The notes: generated by a model from the sequence alone, not told the origin. Positions 1 through 11,940 are shown, counted from the first letter of the stretch. The stretch: DNA of 64,000 nt from Haemonchus contortus (GCA_000469685.2 LS997567.1:670001-734000); one strand, 5' to 3'. Program-made: numbers and translations.

Positions 1-108
1 CGTGGGCTATCATTGGAAGATTCTGACCCATTATTTATTTATTAATGCAATCAAAGGAGACAATATGGAGTGAAACCGCAAATTCCGCAACTTTACATGT
101 CACTCTAC

Positions 109-673
109 CTGATGGTGCTCAACAAAGGTGCCAGTAAGTCAGACATTCCTTGGATATAGTTCACATGCGGATATGCGGTAGCGTAATTCAAAAGGATGTT
201 CCTTGGAAAGAGAGATTAATAACGTTTTCACAATATCCATTAATATCAGCTAAAAAGCAAAATAAGCATAATTGCAATAGCAGAATCGGTGCTACTTACT
301 TCATAGTCTCAATATTGGGATTGCCTTCCCCCGAATAGTAGGGATTCTTTCTATCGGTTCGAACAACATCTTTCAGAATCGTATTCTCGACAGCACTCCA
401 ATGCTGCTTAGAAGAAGCCGACTTCTTTTCCCTTCAAATTAGAAAACTAGCGTCTTAGCGGACTGTACAAAAGGGTAGCTGTGAGTGGGAGACGGAAGCA
501 ATACGTTCACAAAACACTCATTACGTCTTTTTGCGGAGATTCTGATATTCTAGAAACAGATCGTTTCGAATGATTTCCCTTTGCTCCATAGTAGACTGCC
601 ATGGATAGATGCGTAACAGGAATGGCCAAATCTCTTTCCGAAGTCCAGGCTCCATGGATGCGAAGAAAACCGC
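109..673 (-). CDS. tbc-16: TBC catalytic-domain exons of the tbc-16-like gene
   Basis: Three consecutive exons (525-673, 300-431, 109-201) encode the first half of the TBC domain. 525-673 starts after TTATTTCAG with AVFFASMEPG and reads LRKEIWPFLLRIYPWQ. 300-431 carries KDVVRTDRKNPYYSGEGNPN, which holds the arginine finger (DxxR). 109-201 carries NYIQGMSDLLAPLL, which holds the glutamine finger (YxQGM). Both dual-finger catalytic residues of the TBC family are therefore present and the domain looks active. All three junctions agree in phase. The last exon ends on an AG in phase 2 before a GTAGAG donor, and no acceptable continuation is visible between 1 and 102, so the next exon lies outside the window. 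Confidence 0.92.
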
Positions 674-3600
674 CTGAAATAATTGAATCCTGGGAGTGCG
701 ACAGTCTTCAGTGCATGAAGATGGACGAGCCCTGCTCTTACCCTTCAAGAGAGGAACGCAGAGTTAGCGCAGGGTATTTTCTAGTCATAGGTACTACCAA
801 ATATGTAGAAAGAACCATTCCATCATTAAAGTGTTCCCTCACAACCACGAGTAAAGTCATACTGCAAGGCTAAGTCAATATACTAGACAAGAGAAAAGAT
901 TTTCGAGTCCTTACGTGTTTTCCCACGCTGGATAAGCGTGACTAACTACATTTAAGAGCCACGTGCATTTATACAAGCTTCACATCGGAGCCAGGCAAGC
1001 AACTCGTGGGTAGCCGTACACCAAAAACAGTGACATAAATTGGCCTCATTGCGGTGAACCTCAGGAAGCCCCCGCAATAGCAGCATTGGGTGAGACAGCC
1101 GGCAAGGGGTGCCAGAATCTTAGAGGCATAATAGGCTATACGAACGAAAAAAGATCAAGGGTGCGATCTGCACTTTGAGCACATGCATCGAAAGCGTATA
1201 TCGAAGATAGGAAAACCTATACTGGAAAATCAAATACATACGCCGTTGGACTGAACGAACAGTTGAATGTTCGTTGCACGCCTCTTGCAAATTTGTGGAA
1301 GAAGTGTTTTCGGGATATGCGACTTTCGATCAAGTGTTCCATGTGAACCTGAAGACCGAGTCTGGGAAGAGCATCCGCACTGCCGTCGGAGTCTCGCCAG
1401 TTGCAAGACCTTGGTGACGTTCCGCCGACTCGGTGTAACAGTCACTACGTCCCTAACTGCAATGAAAAAAGTCCTTTTTGACTTCTCTTTCGATTTTTAC
1501 GACAGCCGGTTGGTGCCGGTCTAGCCACTATCTGAAGCGGAATAAAAATGTGGCCCCTTCTTTTCCTCAGGCAATCCAACTTGCCTCACGTTGACGAATG
1601 CTGTGCAGCGCTCGATCTCAATGTTGTTAAATCAGCCATCTTTCCCGGCTTTTCGCGTGGTTTCTATCGGACGCAATGTTCTCTTTTCGTGGAAAGCTAT
1701 CTAAGCTAACAACCCTAACAGTGTTGACAGAACACTGGATGATGGTCATGCGAGCAATCACGTTGCCACAAGACTCATATATGTAAGTGCTGCTAGAGAG
1801 CACAAGGTATTGCATAGCGTCAAACGTGTGTCAAGTTGAGGAGGGATTGGGCCTGTTGAGTTAAAACTGTAGTCCTTTTAATGGGCGATCAAGATGCTGC
1901 TACATAATATAATATAAAGATGCTTCGGGAGCTTGTCAAAAAATTCATGGCTCATCAGTCTACTTGAAAATGAGTGAAAGTCGACAATGACAGTTGCACG
2001 CTACCTTATCGCAGACAATATCGTCTTGGGCTGTTTGAGTTCAGTAGCTAGTAGAATCAATGAATTGCAGCCGGACCTGACCAGCACGAGGTTTCTGAGA
2101 AACTGACTCAACTCTGATGCACCTTTCATCTCAAGGAAGAGTAAACCTCTGATAGATCCAACTACACGTGCTAGAGTTGAGAAGTCTAGATGGTTAATAA
2201 TCCAGCTTTAGAGATGACTTGCAGGAATCGAGCAGCATAGAATCAGAACATTAGATAAATAGTGCGAATGATGATAAAAACTCAGTTTTTCACACATATG
2301 TCGACCCTGTGGTCCTTGATGGGATATGGTGACTTCTCCCCGAAAATCGCGTCGCCCTCGCCGCAGCCGATTGCGCGCAGTTCACGATAAAAATGGTTTC
2401 TGAGATTCCTCCACAGGATGAATTTTAGGCCGCCGCTTGTACCATATCTGGCTTTATTAGGTCGGAAAGCGGCCTAGTTAGGGAGTTATAAAGGCTCAAA
2501 GATTGGCCCATGTGTATCATCGGACGAGTTCCACCGGCATTGTAGAGGCTGCTTCGATCACAAGAGAACCCATGTAGGAAGTTCAAACAACTTGTCATGA
2601 TCCAAAGCGACAGTGAAAGACAGTCCTCTACAGCTCTGGCTTGATGTAGTTAGCTCTTCGCACAGTTGCAATAGCTAAAATCTCCTCCGAATACCCCTTC
2701 TAGGTTATTTCCGTCAAATTCTATTTTCGTTACTTTTAAGGAGCCATATTTTTCTCGAAAACGCGAATTCTCTCGCTTTCTTCACTACCGATGAACTATT
2801 CCTAATCTATATTTTCGCTTTTCGAAAGATAAAGGGTACCTCAAAATAATCATGAACTGTGCCTTTGAAGACAGAATGATCAATAATGCGTTTGTCAAAA
2901 CTAACGCTAAGTTCGCCATCAGTCAAATGGTCAGACGGTTTTAGAAAATGGCTCAACCGAAGGAATGGCTCGTTAGGTTCACTGGACTGCAATATTCTGG
3001 CTTGCAACAGTCACAATGAATACATTACTAGCACCCGGAAAATAATGAGTGGCAGGACGGCACGTAAGAAGAAATTTCGACTCGTTATTAAGCATTCTGG
3101 AAATCGGAGCAATGATGTTACGTATGAGAGGAATTGTTTGAATTTCATTAGTATTCGTAAACACTTCCCGCTTATTTAAACAGCGATATATGTAATGGTT
3201 CTCAGAGGAGAACCGTCCTAGCCATTCACTTAACCCAGAAACAAATCATACAGTCTCTTAACACACCTTTCTTATAGTATTGCTATCGGCAATGATCCCA
3301 TCGCAATTCTTGTAGCTTTTCCAGTAATCCCACGTTACCATATCGTATAACCCGTCCTCTGGATCTAATTCATCTCTCCCCAATGTTGGCTGACAAATCA
3401 GTAGATGCTTGTCGTTTAAAGGTGATGGAGATCCCTAAAAACTAGCATTAATATGGCTTGAGGAACATAGTGCATACAGTAGCGGCCAAAAGTCGTCGGT
3501 GAAACGCTTTTTCAATTGTAACTTTTTTCCTATTTCAAAAAAAAAAACATGAAAATTCAGTATGTTAACAAAGGCATATTATGAATACTCACGGCTATTA

Positions 3601-6600
3601 AACTGCAGTCCGCTATTGTTCAAGTTACGTTAGTGAAATTTAACTCAAATTCAGTGGGAAATACAGATAGCATCGACCCAACGAGAACCGCTTCATTTCG
3701 GAATAGCGGCATGAAAGACATCAAAAACATCGATATTTGTTAGGGGAGCCTCGGCTTTTGATGATAGCATCGCAATGGGAAGGTATCGAGTCGACTAGTT
3801 TTCGAATGGTAGACACTGGCATGGCTATCCCTTCTTCGCTTACCAAGCGAATTTTTCTTCGCTGTTTTCACAAAGTTTCCTCGTAGAACGCCTTTTGAGC
3901 TCTCCTCACATATGCTCTATTGGTTTCAGATCCGATGACCGGCTGGACCACTCCAGAAGTATGGTTCGCTGTTCGCTGAAGGCTGCCTTCACAACTACTG
4001 AGAACTGTTTCGGGATCATTACCCTGCTGCAGGATCTATTCTGCTGGCATGTGATGCTGTGCCCAGATGATATCGACCGTCATGTTCTTGTACTACTCCC
4101 CTGTCGCTGTGCCGTCAATTCTCAAAGTAGGGCCCATTCCATTCGAGGAGAAGGCACTGTATACCATCACACTTCCTCCACCATGCTCAGTTGTGGGTAG
4201 GGTGCACTTGTATTGAATTTTCCTCACATGGGCCTTCCCACAGCGTGTAGCATCGCTTCCCAAATAACTGAACTTGCGCCGATGTGTAGAAGGAACTCTA
4301 CAGCATTCAGTCGAAGCCTAGTTGAGGTGACAGGGCGCAGACTTCACTCCAGCTCTCCTATTTTTGAACCAATGAACGGCTTTTTGGTCGGATGCCTCCT
4401 ATGAATACCACCACCATTTAGGGATCTTCCTACAGTCTGCCGGCAAGGAATGGCGCTATCGCTAGCGCTGAACTCAACGACAATGTCAGCCCCAGTGAGG
4501 CGAGGGTCAGCCCTCGACGGAAATGTGATCCGTCTGTCCTGGGCTGATAAAGCACATCGGAGTCTTTCCGTTCTCCAAGCATTGCAAACAGAGCTTCTGA
4601 CCTGCTAGCATGGGATAATCGAAGAAATCGTCTGAATTCTCCGAGCGACTACTGCCCTTCTAGCATGCCTTGAGTGTACAAGTAGTAAAGTTGAGCACTG
4701 AAGGGAAGCAAAAAATGTAATTATCGCTAAGACCGCAATCAGGAAAAATCGCTTCTGTAGTAGAACCTCCGCGAGTAGTCATCTAATCGCCCCGTTCTGA
4801 AGCCAAAAAGTACAAACTTGTTCGATTAAGATGAGGTTTGCATATCAAACTTTTTCTTGAATCCTTCTACTAGGAAAAAATTTACGATCGAAAAAGCGTT
4901 TCATCGAAGACTTTTGGCCGCCACTGTATGTGCCTCGAACTCTGCCAAGCCCTTCCTTCAGCACCACTCTAATGCAAAGAAAAACAATCGGTAACACTCT
5001 CTAGAAAGAATTCAAAGTTCTTCTAAAATTCGACAATGTGACATTTAATTGATTTCTAAAGGTGAATACGCATATCCGTCACTGATATCGAAAACTGACA
5101 TTTTTGACACTTTTGGCCTTTACTGCAGACCACTGCTCGAACAGCAGCGCCAGCTTGTCCAGTCCCCCATGATGGAAATGAAGAATCTGAAAGCATTATC
5201 AAAGGAACAATTCATCAATGCATTGAACACGTGTGAAACTTTGGCTTTCAACATTGTCGTGATGTTGTGATTTGAATGATTCAAAGGTAATGCATCAACT
5301 CCGAAAAAATCAGAAAAGGAAATGTATTGTGAGCTCGATCAATGTCTTTTTCTCCCTAGCATTAGTCCAGCGCCGTTACAGGGCCCGCTGTTCTTGTTAG
5401 CCGTTTCCTTCTCAATCTATCTTCAACATCTTCTGCTGTCACCTTGAACATGGCAAGGTCTTTCCTAACCACTTCTCGACACGTCTTCTTTGAGGCTCCT
5501 ATCGCTTTACTTGAGCCTAGAACTACATTACATCCTTTGTCGGCTCCCTTATCGGACCGTTCTGTGGCCTTCTCAGTACGTGTACATACAATCGCAGATG
5601 CTACTCCCTCTTCTTCAGCTAGGCAGGGGCTGCTTGTATGATTGTTCTGACTTCTTCGCTTCTAGCACGGTCAACCGCAGACCAATCACGATATCCTCAT
5701 TTTTGCGGGTTGGAGTTACCTCTGGTGCTTGCCTATAGGCTACCACTCGCTGTCGTGGAACATTATGAGTGTCACTACCTACTAGCCTTTCCTTTGAGGG
5801 CCTTGGGGCATCATCGGTCGCAGAGAATACCAGTGGACTTTCTCCATTTCATCCACACAGCGTTGATTTGAGCGCTCGCAGCCTGATCCACACTAAAACT
5901 GTCGGTTAGGTCATTTCATAGGTACCAGAAGTCTTGAACTTTATCGATCCACCCTAAAGGCAGTTTACAACTGGCTCTGCTCACTCATCCATACCGAGGA
6001 TCTTGATCTTTCTCTTATTCAGCCGAATCCCATTCTTTGACAGGGCTCTCTGGCACTTCTGCTGTTTGTGCTTGAACTCCTCTCTACTCCCCGCTATGAG
6101 AGCGATGTCATTAGCGTAGACGATGGTCTTCAATTTCCATCCATTCCTTTCGTGATGACATCCAGTGTTAGCAGGGAGAGGACTGGTCTCAGAGCTGATC
6201 GGACTCACCGTACATGTCATTCACCAGGTGAATCATTAGCTGAAGAAAGTTATGTTTTTTTAGTGCTCTCAAAAGAATTGGTCGCGAGAGTCGGTCGAAA
6301 GCCTTCCCCACATTGAGGAAGGACAAGAAGGCAGGTCTCCGCTTTTCTTGCTTTTTTTCTACATTTCTATATAAGTTATCTAGCTATCAAGACGGCATCC
6401 GTTTCGGAACATACTGCCACAAAGCCGAATTGCTCCTGTGAGTTCAGGAGCAGTCCTCAAGTACTTAATCCACTAGTTGCTCGTAGGGTTTCGTCGTGAA
6501 AGCAACCAACCTTAATCCTCGGTAGTTGATGCGATCCGTTGCGTTACCTTCCGCTTGAAGATGGAAACTGTAGTACTGCGCCTCCACGCATCTGAGATTC

Positions 6601-9600
6601 TTCTTCCGATCGTCACATTGTTCACGAATTGGGTGAGCCATCAAATTCCTGAAGAATGTGACCATCGGAGGTACTCTCTGAGCGTCTTCCAGGCCTCTTT
6701 TGGCACCCCATTTAAACCTGTCGCTGCTTCAACCTTCAACTTCCCTATTGCACGCTAGACTCCATCCCCTGTCCACAGTGCGATGAGGATAGCCGACGCC
6801 TCTACTTGGGCTGTTTCCACGGTTGAATTCTTTGCATGTGTATTGGTGTATTCTTGCCACCTCCGTTTTATCTCAGATGTGTTTGTTCAAATGGCTTACT
6901 CGCTGACCTATTGTGTGCTTCTCCTTGTTCGCTGGACCGGTCCTTGATGGTCTGGAAGACTAACTTCCAGATCCTCTGCTTATAATCGACCTTCACTGCG
7001 GCGTATCTTACATAACCAGATTCTCCGCTCTGTTCTCGTTCTTGCTCTTTGAGTAGCTCGATTGCTATGCTCGCTGGGGGATGCCTATGCAGAACGGTCA
7101 ATTCTTCATAAGACAGGGCCTCGATGTTCTTCACAGTTTTGAGAAACGATGTCCTTACGAGCACTCAGTCAATTTCCATTTCTTCCACTCCAGTACTGTA
7201 GGTAACCTTCTAAGTCTTCTTTTTTGCCTGGAAGTGCTGCATACTGCCAGGTCGTAGGTTGGCCAACACGGAACGTACCTCCTTCGTTACTGAGTTGTTT
7301 TCTTTAACTATCCATGAGGCTTTATTAAGCTGACGTTTTGGCGGATTCGCCTTCTTCAGGGCCGGAAAGAACATAACAATTTGTCACTATCCAATCAAAC
7401 GTCTCCACTGCCACACTGAAATCCGAGACTACCAGGGCACCCAGGTAATTAAAGGAGAACCACTCACCGTAGCTTGTTGGTTTCTTCGAAATCAACAAGC
7501 AACCGATGATAACAATCAACCAGTGTCAGCTGGGATAGGTCTTCATTCGAAATCCCTGCGGGAAGGTCAACTTTATATAAGGCCGCAGCTCCCGCATGAT
7601 TGCATTCTTCAATACGATTCATTTTTGGATCGGTGACTTGTATTCAAGATGCCTTTACGGGGTTTACGCGCGCATATTTGAGTTTCCTGTGCTACGACAT
7701 CCCCGGTGACTTCGAAGAGTTTCCGTCGTGCTTTTGAATTCGGTGTCCCTATTATCGAATCTATAGTACTTCTTTAGCGCGTTTGGAAGCAACATACTTT
7801 TACAGCTGATAGGCATAATTTTCTCAGAGTTTTCCACACATCCTAATAGAATTAGACGATAGGACGAACCAAAGTTTTACAGTAATCCACATTCCCTGGT
7901 TCACAGCAAGGGTGCTCTGTCGAAACGAAGGAATTGTTATGATTGACGAGGCTGTTACTATGAACGCCTAATCTCGAAACCTATTGCAACCGACCAGTAA
8001 TGGCAGGCTAGAGAGATTCAAAACAGAATATCTTCGCAAATTTTACCTTGTAATGGGAGTCTGGGCTAGCGATAACTAACTGACCGCTGGTGCAATCCGA
8101 GTTTGAGTAGAATAATCTCATAGATCTCATTTTTCCTAGAATCTTCCAGATTTTCAACAATAATGGTAATTTTCTGCACTGAAAATGGGTCGAAGAAGAA
8201 CTGACCTAGATTCACTGAGAAAAGGCTGATATTGGACAGTTTGTTTGAATATGTTACTTTCCCACTGAGAACAGCAATCGGCTCCTCGTTCTGAAATATA
8301 CTACAACATTTGCGTTGTTCGGCGGTGAAGGAAATGGCATCGTTCTTAAGCAATGTCGATTTCTCTGTGCCTTGGGAAATTAATACTAGATTCCACAGGC
8401 TGATGACTGAAAAGCGAGAAAAGGAAATTGGAGAAAAACGTCAACAGTTTTTTCAAAAACCAGTGCATATCCCCTCTATCTGTTATATGTACATATTTTT
8501 GAAGGCTGCTTGATCTCGTAATGAGCCCTGCCTCATTCACAGTTGTTTTCACTAAAGCCAGTTGTGCTCAAGCCAGTTGTGCTCGCAATCTCAATACAGC
8601 TATTGTTTACGGTCCGTCAGGGGAAGCATACCTTGGATGTCTCCATCAGCATCAAGTTGTGTTCGTATGCGAATTGTTCCGGCGTGCAGTCAATCAGCGA
8701 TTCGCGATAGTTCCAAAAAGAATTCACCATTGTCCCTGAACTAACTGATGACAGTTCTCTCCAGCACCCAGTACTCAGTGAAGAAGGAGCTTTAGCAATG
8801 TCAAAGCGCCTGTGGGGATTAGTTACTGTATGGAAACAGAAAAGGAAAGACGTATTCAAATTCCTGACACATCTCACCCTGCTCATCGACAGAATGATTG
8901 CTGCTGTCATACGATGAACTCACGACTTCTTCCTCATTTTCAGAGGCTTCATCGGCTCCAGATGTTGAAAGAGACGACTGCGACCGGGACTTGGGCAGAT
9001 CCTGAAAGAAAAGGTACAAGCAGATGATCATAGTGGAAGCAAGCTCTTCTACACGTCGAACTCATAGGGAAGTAGCTCACAGTATTGCTCTTATCATGTG
9101 AAAATCGATCGGGTTCTGGAGTTGTTAGCATGGATTGGTTTGAAGACTCAAATACGACATATGAATTTACTGAGACCAGCACCCTCCTATAAATCCCGCC
9201 TATTTCGAGAACCGCCCTCTTCGTTAGGTAGCACCTATGCAGTAAGGGCCAATGTTGATAGTTAGAGGGTACAACATGAATTTGATCGAAGGAAATCGGG
9301 AGGTGAACCAGTTAGTAAACATATGTTAGATGAGGAAGATCAGTCCCTGTTTTTTTGAGTGTGATATGCTGACTTTAGTGTGGCTGCACATCTAAAATAT
9401 ATTGAGAGGGCTGCCGTGGACAGCCTGCATTTCCCATATCAGCCCAATGAAGAAAATCTGGAACGTAATTGTAATAATTGTTCTTTCGTCAAAGAATGGA
9501 CGGTTACTGAAGAGATCTCCCTGGACTCAAGTGAACACGGAAACCGCTACCAGCACGATGGCCTGGTACTTTCACGGAAGCTCTGAACGAAGGATTACTA

Positions 9601-10916
9601 TGTTCCGTTCCCCTCGAGCAAGGACAATCCATTGATCCACTCTGGCTCGCCACAGGGGACGTTAGTAGCACCTGCTCAAGGAAACTGAGGTTCACGGTAC
9701 GGCGGGCGCGGGGTGCAGGCAGTAGTTTACAAGTGGTAGTAATGTTTCACCAAACTTACAGTTTGGTTTGTGAAAGTTATTTTGAACATTAATTTTATCG
9801 AAAGAATTGCTTAGCACATCTTGTACATACACTGAACATCTGGCGATCGAGAGGTGTGTGAGGAATGACGTTGATCGATGGAACGCTAAATTCCCCATCA
9901 GCTCCAGTTTGTGGTAATGCCATATTCTGTAAATTGATTTTTAGTGAAGAATAATCTTTATGAATATCAAAAGCGTTTGGATATTTTAAATAACCACTGT
10001 GGAGAGAGCTGTCGGACGTTCGTGAACCGCAGTGACTGAGATAAGATCGCCATTCATTTCCACACAAATTTCTGGGGGTGAGTCTGATGCACTCTGAAAG
10101 TGAGTAAGAGCCTAACAACGACCTCTCAATTTTCTGCAAAAGTTTGCTAATTTGTGGCTGTTGACCTCATCGAATGTCTATTTACTTAGCGTGGAAGTTC
10201 ACTTTCCAATTTGGATACTCTACACTGGAACATCATTTAGGCTTCGAGCAGAAAAAATCTTTTTCAATACCAATTTTCCTTTTTCAAGAGACTGTAAAAA
10301 AACTGACTTCTGCCTTTCCGATGTCTGACCTAGGTTGGCGATGCGATGCAACTTGTGTCTCAACCTCTGGCTGAAATATTATACTCATTAGAAACTCATG
10401 AATCCACCACAAAAACGTCCAACCCCATCTAATCTGAGAAAAAGCTGAAAATGGAGATCCCTTACTTGGTTTCTGCTTCGTAGGCATGGTTGTCTTGAAG
10501 TGTTTCTTGCCTGGTTCCGCGGCGATACACTTCGTATGCTTAATAGAGATTTAAGGACTGGTCAAAAACAAGTCAGTAACAGTTGAAGCACAGCTACCTT
10601 GCGGGATTTTTTTGGAGTGTTGAGTTGGGCAACCATTGGAGAACCAAGGTGACACCGATTTGCTCGTCGGATTGACAGTGTACCGTTAAGTAACCGGGTG
10701 TATGTATAATGTTGTCGACCTAAATATGAGTCTGATCTAGGCCTCAATTGAAGCATTTCGACCTGATAGGAACTTCCTCGTTTGCCGGTACGCGAATTGG
10801 TTATGGTTCCACCGAAATGAAGAAACCAACCTCATCATTTCCGAGGTCATGTACACAAACATTGTTCTTTGAGAACACGATGTCGCCATCCTTCCCAAGC
10901 AGGATGTTACTGTCAC
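109..10916 (-). CDS. tbc-16: TBC1D16-like Rab GTPase-activating protein, 14 exons, both ends incomplete
   Basis: Assembled from splice sites with consistent phase. Exons, 5' to 3' on the minus strand: 10831-10916, 10598-10719, 10466-10510, 10271-10370, 9833-10133, 9081-9169, 8878-9001, 8632-8825, 8081-8290, 5100-5186, 2840-2986, 525-673, 300-431, 109-201, giving about 626 codons. Seen: an N-terminal module with FSKNNVCVH followed by HTPGYLTVHC and LVLQWLPNS; a polar Ser/Glu-rich linker; HFHHGGLDKLALLFEQW; then the TBC domain. From memory these blocks follow the order of human TBC1D16. The family stimulates GTP hydrolysis by Rab proteins (TBC1D16 is known to act on Rab4A). The first exon(s) above 10916 were not found, and the C-terminal half of the TBC domain lies outside the window. 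Uncertain points: the donor of 9833-10133 (9831 is an alternative in another phase), the donor at 5100, and a possible missing mini-exon between 2840 and 673, where relatives read LRK before the FF motif. The large introns are full of transposons. Confidence 0.85.
985..1540 (+). mobile_element. RTE retrotransposon 5' fragment, decayed
   Basis: The stretch matches the 5' UTR and ORF start of the RTE copy at 17908-20942, including the 'cctcaggaagcccccgcaat' block, the degenerate TTTGAGCACATGCATCGAAAGCG segment and the 'cggactgaacgaacag' region. It then jumps to the linker before the reverse transcriptase: the frame at 1371-1520 reads RRSLASCKTL and later MKKVLFDFSFDFYDS, against MEKVIYDFYSDLFDS in the larger copy. 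It has an internal deletion and stops. It lies in the intron between exons 525-673 and 2840-2986 of the TBC gene. Confidence 0.8.
2325..2460. repeat. Short GC-rich dispersed repeat, copy 1
   Basis: The 'gacttctccccgaaaatcgcgtcgcc' and 'gccgattgcgcgcagt' blocks resemble 14845-15015 and, more weakly, 29702-29900. It is noncoding, GC-rich against an AT-rich background, and intronic. No terminal repeats were recognised. Confidence 0.45.
3477..4926 (-). mobile_element. Tc1-like DNA transposon with inverted repeats and a dead transposase
   Basis: The ends are inverted repeats: the left end starts CAGTAGCGGCCAAAAGTCGT and the right end, on the minus strand, starts CAGTGGCGGCCAAAAGTCTT. Similarity continues for about 55 bp through CGCTTTTTC. 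Both ends are flanked by TA (3475-3476 and 4927-4928), the Tc1/mariner target. The 1450-bp length is typical. Minus-strand translation shows transposase pieces: DPRLTGADIVVEF, TVGRSLNGGGIHRRHP and TKKPFIGSK (helix-turn-helix/linker), then EHGGGSVMVYSAFSSNGMGP and ILQQGNDP (catalytic region), and WSSRSSDLKPIEHMWE. Stop codons and at least one frameshift make it non-autonomous. It lies in a TBC-gene intron. Confidence 0.9.
5340..7200 (-). mobile_element. Non-LTR retrotransposon (LINE) reverse-transcriptase relic
   Basis: Minus-strand reading gives a broken reverse transcriptase in the usual motif order: AATGLNGVPKEAWKTL near 6730; ISDAWRRSTTVSIFKRK; AFLSFLNVGKAFDRLSRPIL (motif A); KTIVYANDIALIAGSREEF near 6100 (motif C) with NGIRLNKRKIKILG; and a C-terminal block KKTCREVVRKDLAMFKVTAE near 5470. 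Several stops and frameshifts are present. In motif C the first catalytic Asp of the usual YADD is Asn (YAND). The clade is uncertain; it differs from the RTE copies elsewhere in the window. It lies in the intron between exons 8081-8290 and 5100-5186 of the TBC gene. Confidence 0.8.
7319..7650 (-). repeat. LTR-like or Penelope-type terminal repeat, copy 1
   Basis: About 330 bp shared at high similarity with 36655-37010. On the minus strand the unit carries CTTATATAAAG (TATA-box-like) upstream and TTAATAAAGC (polyadenylation-like) at its end, preceded by CTGAAGAAGGCGAATCCGCC. Promoter plus poly(A) signal in one repeat unit suggests a long terminal repeat or the promoter end of a Penelope-like element. 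No coding body adjoins it. Confidence 0.6.
9565..9690 (+). mobile_element. RTE retrotransposon 3' fragment
   Basis: The stretch matches positions about 20790-20910 of the complete RTE copy: 'gaagctctgaacgaa', 'acaatccattgatccactct' and 'ggctcgccacaggggacg' correspond to the C-terminal coding region. It is about 125 bp, 5'-truncated and intronic within the TBC gene, which fits the short 5'-truncated insertions typical of LINEs. Confidence 0.75.
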
Positions 10917-11635
10917 CTGAATAACGGCAATCAAGCTACTCCTGGCTGTCATTTCAGTACTGAATCGTAACAAGGCCGTCATTTGATGGAGCGCATCTTT
11001 TCGCATTGCTATCTATATGCCGTTTGTTTCTTTGAAGCCTATGGAATTAGACTGAACTGAGTGAGCTTTCAAGAGCGATGTGAAGATAATCTTAAATATG
11101 ATAAAGCATCGAAGTTCCGAAAGATTTCTTGAAGTAAGGTGCAAATCACCTGTTTCGCTGGGAGGGATCAGAGTAAAAACAATAGTTTTTGTTTCCGCAT
11201 AATTGCTATATGAAAAAAAAACACTGATACGTTATGTAAATCATCGACCCCTCACGAGCATCTTCACAAAGATGTTGTTTTTCAAACTACTCAGGCAAAA
11301 GTAGAACATGAGGAGATACTTTTTCCGTTGGAACAGAGTCGCCAGAAGCTTTTATAAGCCACTAATAAGCTCATAAGGACCGAATGCAAGCGTCATCTTC
11401 ATTAAAAATTTACCACAGAATTTAGAGTAACACTTTGGTGATTGGCTCATCCAGCCCCTTCCCAAAATTGAAGGAGCGAATATAATCAGCCTGTCTTTTG
11501 CCATGACCGCAAATGACTGAAAAGCCATCCTGTAAGTATCATCTTGCATTTCAGCCGAGCAAACAACAAACAGGAACGGAATTACTCATTGATTCAACAA
11601 ACCTAGTGCCCCTATGCTTTTGCTAAAAATTGGAA

Positions 11636-11850
11636 TAAATGTAATAAAAAGCGTCTTGGTTAAGCTATGGTAATGCTAGGCCACACCTAGAGGAAAACCC
11701 CTCTACCTTTGAACGGCCTGGTCACTGAATCTTTGTTATATTATATAAATATAATAAAAAGCGTCTTAGTTGAGCTATGGTAATGCTAGGGCACACCTAT
11801 AAAGAAACCCCCTTTACCTTGGAACGGCCTGGTCACTAAATCTTAATCAT
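11636..11850 (+). repeat. Tandem duplication, two units of about 110 bp
   Basis: Two head-to-tail copies share 'aataaaaagcgtctt', 'gagctatggtaatgctagg' and 'ggaacggcctggtcact', with small differences such as 'ccacaccta' against 'gcacaccta'. It runs directly into the (TA)n tract. It is noncoding. Confidence 0.85.
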
Positions 11851-11857
11851 ACTTGGT

Positions 11858-11862
<5 letters not shown>

Positions 11863-11940
<78 letters not shown>
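11863..11940. repeat. (TA)n microsatellite
   Basis: An almost pure TA dinucleotide run of about 75 bp, ending in 'tatgtatatgtattt'. Confidence 0.95.

Noticed and set aside
3895..4200. 101-aa plus-strand ORF with a Cys-rich look
   Set aside because: It is the antisense of the Tc1-like transposase region (EHGGGSVMVYSAFSSN and ILQQGNDP on the minus strand).
7319..7360. Hammerhead ribozyme in the LTR-like repeat (CTGAAGA, GGCG/CGCC stem, AAAAC, GTC on the minus strand)
   Set aside because: The conserved GAAA is AAAA and there is no room for stem III before GTC. Both copies show the same defects, so only a superficial resemblance is claimed.
8310..8513. Upstream extension of exon 8081-8290 through SLWNLVLISQGTEKS
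   Set aside because: It would need phase 1, but the preceding exon ends in phase 0. The TATATTTCAG acceptor at 8290 fits the phase.
9504..9695. Small ORFs around 9400-9690 as host exons
   Set aside because: The underlying DNA is an RTE 3' fragment.
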